Origin: Betaproteobacteria bacterium
Lineage (GTDB): Bacteria; Pseudomonadota; Gammaproteobacteria; Burkholderiales; Burkholderiaceae_C
NCBI GenBank assembly: GCA_025354965.1
Contig: JANXLW010000070.1
Coordinates: forward strand, 1 to 8,227
Reading direction: 5' to 3'
Length of the DNA: 8,227 nucleotides
How positions within the stretch are numbered: the stretch's first letter is position 1; every line of letters starts with the position of its first letter. The notes beneath the pieces are model-generated. The model worked only from the letters and a program-made list of their open reading frames with translations. It searched no databases and had not been told where the DNA came from. Position numbers and translations under genes: made by a program. Below, one piece after another: positions 1-5,951 of this stretch.

Positions 1-824
1 GGATCGCGGCCATGTTCCCGGACGGCATGCACCTGCCGTTGTGGATCGTGGTTCCGGCAGCAGCCGGGTTGGCCGGATTTTTCGGCCTGCTGCTGGGGGC
101 GCCGACACTGCGTTTGCGGGGCGACTACCTGGCCATCGTGACGCTTGGTTTTGGTGAAATCATTCGCGTGTTCATGAACAATCTGGATCAGCCGGTCAAC
201 ATTACCAACGGCCCCAAAGGACTGGGTCAGATTGATTCCTTGAGTTTCTTCGGGTTGAACCTGGGCAAGAAAATTGCCATTGGCGACTTCGAGTTAGCCT
301 CCGTATCACTTTACTACTATCTATTTCTGATGCTGGTAGTGTTCAGCGTAATGATCTCTCATAGGCTCCAGCTGTCTCGGGTGGGCCGCGCCTGGATGGC
401 CATTCGCGAAGACGAAGTCGCCGCCAAAGCCATGGGCATCAATACCCGCAACCTGAAATTGCTGGCATTCGGCATGGGCGCCACTTTTGGTGGCGTTTCA
501 GGTGCCATGTTTGCTTCTTTTCAGGGCTTCATTTCACCCGAGTCTTTCAGCTTGATGGAGTCGGTGATGATTGTCGCCATGGTAGTGTTGGGTGGCATTG
601 GACATTTGCCTGGAGTCATTTTGGGAGCTGTGCTGCTGTCGGCGTTGCCGGAGGTATTGCGCTATGTGGCCGGACCGCTACAGGCCATGACAGAAGGGCG
701 TCTGGACGCGTCGATTTTGCGTCAGCTGTTGATTGCGCTGGCCATGATCGGTGTCATGTTGTCGCGCCCACGCGGCTTGTGGCCGTCGCCGGATCATGGC
801 AAGTCGCTGCAAAATAGCAAGTAG
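1..824 (+). CDS. livM: Branched-chain amino acid ABC transporter permease, LivM type (5' end missing)
   Basis: Inner-membrane permease of a HAAT-family ABC importer. It would pair with a LivH-type permease and the LivG/LivF ATPases encoded next to it. The reading frame is open to the left edge (in-frame codons from position 3), so the ATG at 12 is probably internal and the N-terminal part lies outside the window. Counting from that ATG, 270 residues are seen. The segment around 30-52, with GAPTLRLRGDYLAIVTLGFG, is a hallmark of LivM. Hydrophobic membrane segments lie at about 9-29, 38-53, 99-116, 149-170, 183-210 and 236-250. The cytoplasmic loop at about 125-144 (GRAWMAIREDEVAAKAMGIN) is the EAA-like coupling loop that contacts the ATPases. 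The gene ends with TAG 8 bases before livG, so the two are surely co-transcribed. The family assignment is firm. The exact substrate is inferred, since related transporters carry other amino acids or amides. Confidence 0.93.
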   Translation, partial: IAAMFPDGMHLPLWIVVPAAAGLAGFFGLLLGAPTLRLRGDYLAIVTLGFGEIIRVFMNNLDQPVNITNGPKGLGQIDSLSFFGLNLGKKIAIGDFELASVSLYYYLFLMLVVFSVMISHRLQLSRVGRAWMAIREDEVAAKAMGINTRNLKLLAFGMGATFGGVSGAMFASFQGFISPESFSLMESVMIVAMVVLGGIGHLPGVILGAVLLSALPEVLRYVAGPLQAMTEGRLDASILRQLLIALAMIGVMLSRPRGLWPSPDHGKSLQNSK

Positions 825-826
825 GA
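823..826 (+). promoter_or_regulatory. Ribosome binding site of livG overlapping the livM stop codon
   Basis: AGGA lies 6 bases before the livG ATG at 833 and shares its first two bases with the livM TAG stop. This supports the ATG at 833 as the start and suggests translational coupling between the two genes. Confidence 0.6.
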
Positions 827-832
827 ACGAAC

Positions 833-1603
833 ATGACAGATACTGCACTTAAAGTGGCTGGCGTTTCGAAGCGATTTGGTGGTCTGCAGGCGTTAAGCGA
901 CGTCGGCATCACGATCAAGCGGGGCCAGGTTTATGGTCTGATCGGTCCCAACGGCGCCGGCAAAACCACGTTTTTCAATGTGCTGACCGGCCTTTACGCA
1001 CCCGACAGCGGAAGCTTCGAGCTGGCAGGCAATACTTATCAACCGAGTGCTGTGCACCTGGTGGCAAAAGCCGGTATTGCGCGGACCTTCCAGAACATCC
1101 GTTTGTTTGCCGAAATGACGGCGCTGGAAAACGTCATGGTGGGACGCCACATCCGCACCCATTCTGGTTTGCTGGGCGCCATTTTTCGCACACCCGGTTT
1201 CAAAGCGGAAGAAGCTGCCATCGCCCAGCGCGCACAAGAGTTGCTGGAGTATGTTGGCATTGGTCGATTTGCCGATTACAAGGCGCGTACGCTAAGTTAC
1301 GGTGACCAGCGTCGCCTCGAAATTGCCCGTGCTCTGGCGACCGATCCGCGGCTCATTGCCCTGGATGAGCCGGCGGCTGGCATGAACGCCACCGAGAAGG
1401 TTCTGTTGCGAGAACTAATTGACAAAATTCGCAACGACAACCGCACTATTTTGCTGATCGAGCACGATGTCAAGCTGGTGATGGGCTTATGTGACCGGGT
1501 CACGGTGCTGGACTACGGCAAGCAAATTGCCGAAGGTACACCGGCTGATGTGCAGAGAGACGAAAAAGTAATTGAGGCCTATCTTGGCACCAGTGGGCAT
1601 TGA
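833..1603 (+). CDS. livG: Branched-chain amino acid ABC transporter ATP-binding protein LivG
   Basis: One of the two cytoplasmic ATPases that drive the HAAT importer. The protein has 256 residues, the usual LivG length. Walker A is GPNGAGKT at 38-45, the Q-loop glutamine is Q87 in TFQNIR, the signature is LSYGDQRR at 154-161 (LivG typically has a tyrosine in place of the first glycine of LSGGQ), Walker B is LIALDEP at 174-180 with catalytic E179, and the switch histidine is H211 in IEHD. The stretch EPAAGMN after Walker B is also typical of LivG. All motifs are intact, so the enzyme should be active. The gene starts 8 bases after livM, and its stop is separated by one base from the livF ATG. 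Longer readings on the opposite strand here are shadows. The function is well supported; the substrate could differ within the HAAT family. Confidence 0.95.
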   Translation: MTDTALKVAGVSKRFGGLQALSDVGITIKRGQVYGLIGPNGAGKTTFFNVLTGLYAPDSGSFELAGNTYQPSAVHLVAKAGIARTFQNIRLFAEMTALENVMVGRHIRTHSGLLGAIFRTPGFKAEEAAIAQRAQELLEYVGIGRFADYKARTLSYGDQRRLEIARALATDPRLIALDEPAAGMNATEKVLLRELIDKIRNDNRTILLIEHDVKLVMGLCDRVTVLDYGKQIAEGTPADVQRDEKVIEAYLGTSGH

Positions 1604-1604
1604 T

Positions 1605-2321
1605 ATGACAAATATTCTTCTCAAAGTGACGGGCCTCAAAGTGGCGTATGGCGGCATTCAGGCCGTCAAGGGCGTTGATTTCGAAGTGCACGAAGGGGAA
1701 TTGGTGTCGCTTATTGGCTCCAATGGCGCGGGCAAGACGACCACCATGAAAGCCATCACGGGAAGCCTGCCCATGAACGCTGGGGACATTGAGTACCTGG
1801 GCAAGAGTATTCGCGGCCAGGGTCCCTGGGACCTTGTCAGACAAGGCCTGGCGATGGTGCCCGAGGGCCGGGGGGTTTTTACCCGGATGACCATTGTCGA
1901 GAATTTGCAAATGGGCGCCTACATTCGCACCGACAAAGAGGCCATTGCAGCTGACCTGGAAAAGGTGTTCACCATTTTTCCGCGGCTCAAGGAACGTCGC
2001 AATCAGTTGGCAGGTACTTTATCCGGTGGTGAGCAGCAAATGCTGGCGATGGGTCGTGCCCTGATGAGTCGCCCCAAAGTGTTACTGATGGATGAACCGT
2101 CGATGGGCCTGTCCCCCCTGATGGTGGACAAAATTTTTGAGGTAGTGCGTGATGTTTATGCGCAAGGCGTGACAGTGCTGCTGGTAGAACAAAACGCCAG
2201 TCGTGCGCTGGCCATTGCCGACCGCGGCTATGTCATGGAGTCTGGCCTCGTGACCATGTCGGGCGACGCCAAGGAAATGCTGAACGATCCCAAAGTACGG
2301 GCTGCTTATCTGGGTGAATGA
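1605..2321 (+). CDS. livF: Branched-chain amino acid ABC transporter ATP-binding protein LivF
   Basis: Second ATPase of the transporter, expected to form a heterodimer with LivG. The ATG at 1605 gives 238 residues beginning MTNILLKVTGLKVAYG, which matches the usual LivF start. An in-frame TTG at 1572 would add 11 residues inside livG and is less likely. Walker A is GSNGAGKT at 38-45, the signature LSGGEQQ is at 139-145, and Walker B is VLLMDEP at 159-165 with E164. The region VPEGRGVF (85-92) carries E87 where most ABC ATPases have the Q-loop glutamine. The switch position is Q196 (VEQN) instead of histidine. Both substitutions are normal for LivF and are not signs of decay. No strong Shine-Dalgarno is seen, only GTGGG at 1593-1597, so translation probably depends on coupling to livG. 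The gene ends one base from the stop of the opposing amidohydrolase gene. Confidence 0.94.
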   Translation: MTNILLKVTGLKVAYGGIQAVKGVDFEVHEGELVSLIGSNGAGKTTTMKAITGSLPMNAGDIEYLGKSIRGQGPWDLVRQGLAMVPEGRGVFTRMTIVENLQMGAYIRTDKEAIAADLEKVFTIFPRLKERRNQLAGTLSGGEQQMLAMGRALMSRPKVLLMDEPSMGLSPLMVDKIFEVVRDVYAQGVTVLLVEQNASRALAIADRGYVMESGLVTMSGDAKEMLNDPKVRAAYLGE

Positions 2322-2322
2322 A

Positions 2323-3765
2323 TTATTGTGCCTGCTGAGCCAATAGCAAGGCCAGCCTGTTGTGTCGCTCAATCAACGGCGCCAGTTCCAGAGTTACCAA
2401 CTGGCCGTCACGCACGATCACGCGGCCATTGACCACTGTATAAGTTGCCTGTGGACTGGCGCACAGCAGCAGGGCAGCCACCGGGTCGTGCACGGCGGCG
2501 CCGGCAAAGGCCAGCGTGTCGAGATCAAACAAAGCCAGATCGGCGCACATGCCCGCAGCCAGATGACCAATGTCGGCGCGGCCCAGTACCTGGGCGCCGC
2601 CGCGCGTTGCCAGCGTCAAAGCATCGCGGGCTGTCATTTCTGTGGGACCGAGGTCGCAGCCGAAGCGGGTGCGACGTTCACCGCTCGGACCGATGAGTGT
2701 TTCGGGTGCCTGCATTGAGCGGCCAACCCTGGCCAGCAGCAGGGCTTGCCGAGCCTCGTTCATCGGGTGCGCCGCGTCATTGCTGGCGCTGCCATCGACG
2801 CCCAGGCCCACCGGTACGCCCGCGTTCAGCATTTTGCGAATCGGTGCAATACCCGACGCCAGGCGCATGTTGCTGCAAGGGCAATGGGCGACACCGGTCC
2901 GGCTGGCAGCAAACAGGCTGATCCCGTCATCATCGATTTTTACGCAGTGGGCGTGCCACACGTCGTGCCCGAGCCAGCCCAGGTCTTGCGCGTATTGAGC
3001 GGGTGTGCAATTGAATTTTTCTCTGGAGTAGGCAATGTCGTGGTCGTTCTCCGCCAGATGCGTGTGCAGGCGCACACCAAAACTGCGGGCCAGACTGGCG
3101 GACTCGCGCATCAGGTCACGGCTGACAGAAAAAGGTGAGCAGGGTGCTACCGCAATGTTGACCATGGCACCATGCGTGGTGTCATGCCAGGTCTCGATCA
3201 AACGCTGGGTATCCTTGAGGATAAAGTCTTCCCGTTCGACCAGGCTGTCGGGCGGCAGACCGCCTTGTGATTGACCCACACTCATGCTGCCGCGGGTGGC
3301 CACAAAGCGCATGCCGATCTCAGCAGCCGCTTCAATGCTGTCGTCCAGCCTCACGCCATTGGGGTAGAGGTAGAGATGGTCGCTGCTGGTGGTGCAGCCG
3401 CTCAGCAACAGCTCCGCCATGGCGGTCTGGGTGGACACCCGCACCATCGCGGGCGTCAGGCCGGCCCAGATCGGGTACAGTCCACGCAGCCAGCCAAACA
3501 GCTCGGCGTTTTGCACAGCGGGAACAGCCCTTGTCAGACTCTGGTACATGTGGTGATGGGTGTTGATCAGGCCAGGCATCACTAGTTGGTTGCTTGCGTC
3601 AATTACCTCGTCAGCGGTTTGCGGCAACGCCTCAGCGCTACCAATGGCCTCGATGCGGTGTCCGCGGATGAACAGCGATGCGCCCTGAAGTTCGCGGGCA
3701 CGGGTTGGGTCGGCGTTGTCAAAGGTTGCCACGCAGCGGGCGTTGCGAACAAGCAGGGTAGACAT
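2323..3765 (-). CDS. Amidohydrolase, probable 8-oxoguanine deaminase (AtzB/TrzN-related)
   Basis: A 480-residue metal-dependent hydrolase of the amidohydrolase superfamily, probably cytosolic, since no signal peptide is seen. The N-terminal beta-sandwich part (about 1-62) precedes the barrel. Metal ligands that can be seen are H70 and H72 in NTHHHMYQ, H236 in HTHLAEND, probably H273 in HAHC, and D324 in GLGVDGSASND. E239 of the HLAE motif is the expected proton shuttle. These are the residues of the subtype with one divalent metal that deaminates purines, pyrimidines and triazines. Overall character and length fit proteins annotated as 8-oxoguanine deaminase (the family of Pseudomonas aeruginosa PA0142, giving urate and ammonia) and formerly as hydroxydechloroatrazine ethylaminohydrolase. 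The substrate is inferred: guanine, isoxanthopterin or a triazine remain possible. The ATG at 3765 follows a weak purine-rich stretch. The gene is divergent from a Crp/Fnr regulator, which may control it, and converges tail to tail with livF. Confidence 0.85.
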   Translation of the reverse strand: MSTLLVRNARCVATFDNADPTRARELQGASLFIRGHRIEAIGSAEALPQTADEVIDASNQLVMPGLINTHHHMYQSLTRAVPAVQNAELFGWLRGLYPIWAGLTPAMVRVSTQTAMAELLLSGCTTSSDHLYLYPNGVRLDDSIEAAAEIGMRFVATRGSMSVGQSQGGLPPDSLVEREDFILKDTQRLIETWHDTTHGAMVNIAVAPCSPFSVSRDLMRESASLARSFGVRLHTHLAENDHDIAYSREKFNCTPAQYAQDLGWLGHDVWHAHCVKIDDDGISLFAASRTGVAHCPCSNMRLASGIAPIRKMLNAGVPVGLGVDGSASNDAAHPMNEARQALLLARVGRSMQAPETLIGPSGERRTRFGCDLGPTEMTARDALTLATRGGAQVLGRADIGHLAAGMCADLALFDLDTLAFAGAAVHDPVAALLLCASPQATYTVVNGRVIVRDGQLVTLELAPLIERHNRLALLLAQQAQ

Positions 3766-3793
3766 AAATGGGTTTCTTAATTGGTACCGGTTC

Positions 3794-3809
3794 GACCTTG
3801 GTTAAGGTC
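3794..3809. repeat. Perfect inverted repeat, possible operator
   Basis: GACCTT and AAGGTC form a perfect 6-bp inverted repeat around the spacer GGTT. It lies 29 bases or more before the deaminase start codon, inside the predicted leader or overlapping an alternative -35 (TTGACC on the - strand). It has no T-run, so it is not a terminator on either strand. It could be a binding site for a dimeric regulator or a hairpin in the deaminase leader. Which protein would bind it cannot be told from the sequence. Confidence 0.35.
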
Positions 3810-3832
3810 AATGATTTTCACGTTACGCTGGT

Positions 3833-3838
3833 TTTGTA
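3833..3838 (-). promoter_or_regulatory. Candidate -10 element of the deaminase promoter
   Basis: On the - strand TACAAA lies 20 bases downstream of the FNR-like box. That is close to the geometry of class II FNR-activated promoters, where the box is centred about 41.5 bases before the start. It matches TATAAT at four of six positions. Transcription would start near 3826 and leave a leader of about 60 bases. Alternative leftward hexamers exist: TTGACC at 3806-3811 resembles a -35 but has a poor spacing of 19 to TACCAA. The call is tentative. Confidence 0.25.
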
Positions 3839-3858
3839 AGGTTTTTACTCAAGTTTGT

Positions 3859-3872
3859 TTGATTTCCCTCAA
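3859..3872. promoter_or_regulatory. FNR/Crp-family operator candidate
   Basis: The sequence TTGATTTCCCTCAA matches the FNR consensus TTGAT-N4-ATCAA at nine of ten defined bases. The adjacent regulator keeps the FNR-type contact residues E, S and R in its recognition helix, so it could bind here itself. The box centre (3865.5) is about 100 bases before the deaminase ATG and about 33-42 bases before the two candidate starts of the regulator. It could therefore activate the deaminase gene and repress or autoregulate the regulator gene. Binding is inferred; only the sequence match is seen. Confidence 0.5.
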
Positions 3873-3898
3873 GGTCGTGGGGGCTTAAGCACGGCAAA

Positions 3899-4531
3899 GT
3901 GTTAGACATGCTACCTGCCCAAACCCTTGACATTGCTGCCGAACGACAAGTCGCTCCCCGTGGCGAGCTCTTGCTTAAGCGTGCTGTCGTCTCGCCCTGG
4001 GTCAGTTATATCGAGCGGGGACGAGTTGCTTTGGGCGTGATGGAGGGCGGCATCATGGAGCACCAGTTGGGTGTGATTGAGGGGCCCTGCTGGCTGGAAG
4101 CCACTTCGGCGGTGCTGAATCTCGCGGATGCAGTAGACGCCGTTTCGGAAACCGAAGTCCATTTGCGGCGAGTACCGCTGGCTGACTTTCACCGTTCACT
4201 CGCTGCTATGTCAGTCTCTGCCCAGGACGTGCTGCATGATGTGGCTATGGCGCATCGCCAACAAACCGAATTTGCAGTGAGTCGCCTGGCCAAAGACGCC
4301 GAGGCGCGCTGTGCCGAGTGGCTGCTGCGCCACGCTCAAATTTGTGACAAAGGCGGCATGGCGGTAACACTACAGCAGCGCAAAAGGTCGATTGCGGCGC
4401 AACTGGGGATCGCCCCAGAAACGTTGTCCCGAGTGCTGCGCCACTTGCGTGAACGCAGCCTGATCACTGGCTCCGGGAGACTGTTGAATCTGGTTGACCC
4501 GGGAGCTCTCCGATCGCTGGCAGGCGTCTGA
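3899..4531 (+). CDS. Crp/Fnr-family transcriptional regulator
   Basis: A 210-residue DNA-binding regulator (from GTG at 3899). A degenerate cyclic-nucleotide-type sensor domain covers about 15-110, a dimerisation helix lies at about 106-130, and a C-terminal Crp-type helix-turn-helix lies at about 162-184 (KRSIAAQLGIAPETLSRVLR). E174, S177 and R178 of PETLSR match the residues with which FNR contacts TTGAT half-sites. The only cysteines are C64, C138 and C149, so the FNR 4Fe-4S cluster motif is absent. The cAMP-binding signature of Crp is not evident either, and the ligand is unknown. An ATG at 3908 would give 207 residues. Neither start has a strong Shine-Dalgarno, and the frame is open back to TGA at 3860. 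The gene is divergent from the deaminase and convergent with the lpdV gene, 13 bases apart. It may regulate the deaminase, itself, or the bkd genes; this is inference. Confidence 0.88.
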   Translation: MLDMLPAQTLDIAAERQVAPRGELLLKRAVVSPWVSYIERGRVALGVMEGGIMEHQLGVIEGPCWLEATSAVLNLADAVDAVSETEVHLRRVPLADFHRSLAAMSVSAQDVLHDVAMAHRQQTEFAVSRLAKDAEARCAEWLLRHAQICDKGGMAVTLQQRKRSIAAQLGIAPETLSRVLRHLRERSLITGSGRLLNLVDPGALRSLAGV

Positions 4532-4544
4532 TCCGGCCCGGCGT

Positions 4545-5948
4545 CTAAACGTGCAGAGCGTGGCCCAGCGCCCGCATGGCTGCTTCCTGCACCGCCTCGC
4601 CCAGGGTCGGATGCGCGTGAATGGTGCCAGCCACGTCTTCCAGGCAGGCGCCCATCTCGATCGAATGTGAAAACGCGGTGCTTAGCTCCGACACGCCCAC
4701 TCCGACCGCTTGCCAACCGACAATCAGGTGGTTGTCGCGCCGGGCCACGACACGCACAAAACCATCACTGGCCTCGAGGGTCATGGCGCGGCCGTTGGCG
4801 GCAAACGGAAAGCTGGCGTCAATGCAATCCAGCCCGGCCAGTGCCGCCTCTTGAGGTGACTGTCCTGCAACCACCAGTTCGGGGTCGGTAAAGCACACCG
4901 CAGCAATCGCTGCTGGTGCAAAGTGGCGCCGCTTGCCGGAGATGATTTCAGCCACCATCTCGCCTTGCGCCATGGCGCGGTGCGCCAGCATGGGTTCGCC
5001 GGTCAGATCGCCAATGGCCCAGACATTGCGCATGGAGGTCTGGCACTGGTCGTTCACCTTGACGGCGCGGCCCTTCATTTCCAGCATCAGACCCTCAAGG
5101 CCCCAGCCGTGTGTGTTGGGAACACGGCCAATCGCCACCAGCACCTGTTCGGCGGCCAGCGTACTGGCACGCCCGGATGCGTCGAGCACGCGCACGCCGA
5201 CGTCGGTGCTGTCGAGACCCTGCACCTGGCAGCCCAGACGTACTTGCACGCCCAGCTTGCGCAGCGAATTGGCCACTGGCTTGGTCAGCTCTTCGTCATA
5301 GAGCGGCAGGATGCGGTCCTGCGCTTCAACGACTGTCACGTCGGCACCCAGCTTGCGGTAGACCAGGCCGAGCTCCAGGCCGATGTAGCCGGCGCCGACC
5401 ACCAACAGCGTCTTCGGGACGCGGTCAGGCGACAGCGCCTGGCGCGACGAAATCACCTTGCCACCAAAGGGCATGCCGGTCAGCCCGAGCTCGACCGAGC
5501 CGCAAGCCAGCAGCAGGTGTTCGCACCGGATGCGCGTCGGCTCAGCGTCACCCTTGCCGAGGTCCACATTGACCGTCTTGCCGTCCACAATGCTCGCCTG
5601 TCCCTTGACCACCTTGACGCCATGCTTTTTGAGCAGCGCGCCGACGCCACCGGTCAGCCGCGCCACAATGCCGTCCTTCCAGCGCACTGTCTGGGCGATG
5701 TCGATATGCGCTTTGTCCACGTGGATGCCCAGTGTGCTGTCGCCCATGAAGTGGTGTGCCTGGTGGTAGGCGTCGGCGGCGTGGATCAGCGCCTTGGAGG
5801 GAATGCAACCAATGTTCAGGCAGGTACCGCCCAGATGATCGCTTTCCACCAGCGTAGTGGCAATGCCCAGTTGTGCGGCGCGGATGGCGGCCACGTAGCC
5901 GCCGGGGCCACCGCCGACGATCAGCAGCTTGGTTTGTTGTGCATCCAT
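4545..5948 (-). CDS. lpdV: Dihydrolipoyl dehydrogenase (E3) of branched-chain 2-oxoacid dehydrogenase
   Basis: A 467-residue FAD flavoenzyme that reoxidises the dihydrolipoyl arm of E2 and passes electrons to NAD+. The FAD-binding glycine motif is GGGPGG at 12-17. The redox-active disulfide is C43/C48 in GTCLNIGCIPSK. The NAD-binding motif is VGAGYIGLELG at 184-194, and the second FAD contact is AIGDLTGEPMLAHRA at 311-325. The C-terminal dimer domain ends with the catalytic pair H446 and E451 in HAHPTLGEAVQ. Length and motifs are complete, and there is no fused N-terminal lipoyl domain. The ATG at 5948 has a good Shine-Dalgarno (GGAG, 6 bases away). It is the last gene of the operon, 3 bases after the E2 stop. 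Its place in the operon suggests it serves the branched-chain complex (lpdV of Pseudomonas putida is the model), though it could also serve other 2-oxoacid dehydrogenases. Confidence 0.95.
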   Translation of the reverse strand: MDAQQTKLLIVGGGPGGYVAAIRAAQLGIATTLVESDHLGGTCLNIGCIPSKALIHAADAYHQAHHFMGDSTLGIHVDKAHIDIAQTVRWKDGIVARLTGGVGALLKKHGVKVVKGQASIVDGKTVNVDLGKGDAEPTRIRCEHLLLACGSVELGLTGMPFGGKVISSRQALSPDRVPKTLLVVGAGYIGLELGLVYRKLGADVTVVEAQDRILPLYDEELTKPVANSLRKLGVQVRLGCQVQGLDSTDVGVRVLDASGRASTLAAEQVLVAIGRVPNTHGWGLEGLMLEMKGRAVKVNDQCQTSMRNVWAIGDLTGEPMLAHRAMAQGEMVAEIISGKRRHFAPAAIAAVCFTDPELVVAGQSPQEAALAGLDCIDASFPFAANGRAMTLEASDGFVRVVARRDNHLIVGWQAVGVGVSELSTAFSHSIEMGACLEDVAGTIHAHPTLGEAVQEAAMRALGHALHV

Positions 5949-5951
5949 TGC

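Larger units (their letters stand above)
3766..3898. promoter_or_regulatory. Divergent intergenic regulatory region between deaminase and Crp/Fnr gene
   Basis: This 133-bp stretch is visibly more AT-rich than its flanks and must hold the start signals of both the leftward deaminase gene and the rightward regulator gene. It contains an FNR-like box at 3859-3872, a perfect inverted repeat at 3794-3809 and a leftward -10 candidate at 3833-3838. The motif AAGGTC occurs at 3804-3809 and again at 3871-3876. No open reading frame or RNA gene is seen in it. No convincing rightward promoter hexamers were found. Confidence 0.65.

Noticed and set aside
1572..1604. TTG start of LivF upstream of the ATG at 1605
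   Set aside because: It would overlap the livG 3' end and add 11 residues not typical of LivF; the ATG one base after the livG stop fits family length.
1690..1830. LivF lacking Q-loop glutamine and switch histidine as a sign of a degenerate ATPase
   Set aside because: Glutamate at the Q-loop position and glutamine after the Walker B-linked VE motif are normal for the LivF family; the Walker A, signature and Walker B motifs are intact.
2329..2361. Possible hairpin GCCTGC ... GCAAGGC after livF
   Set aside because: The stem is only about six pairs with a bulge and a 10-base loop, has no T-run, and lies within deaminase coding sequence, so it does not support a terminator.
4532..4544. GC-rich 13-base gap between the Crp/Fnr and E3 stops as a bidirectional terminator
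   Set aside because: Too short for a stable stem-loop with T-tracts on either side; no terminator can be claimed.
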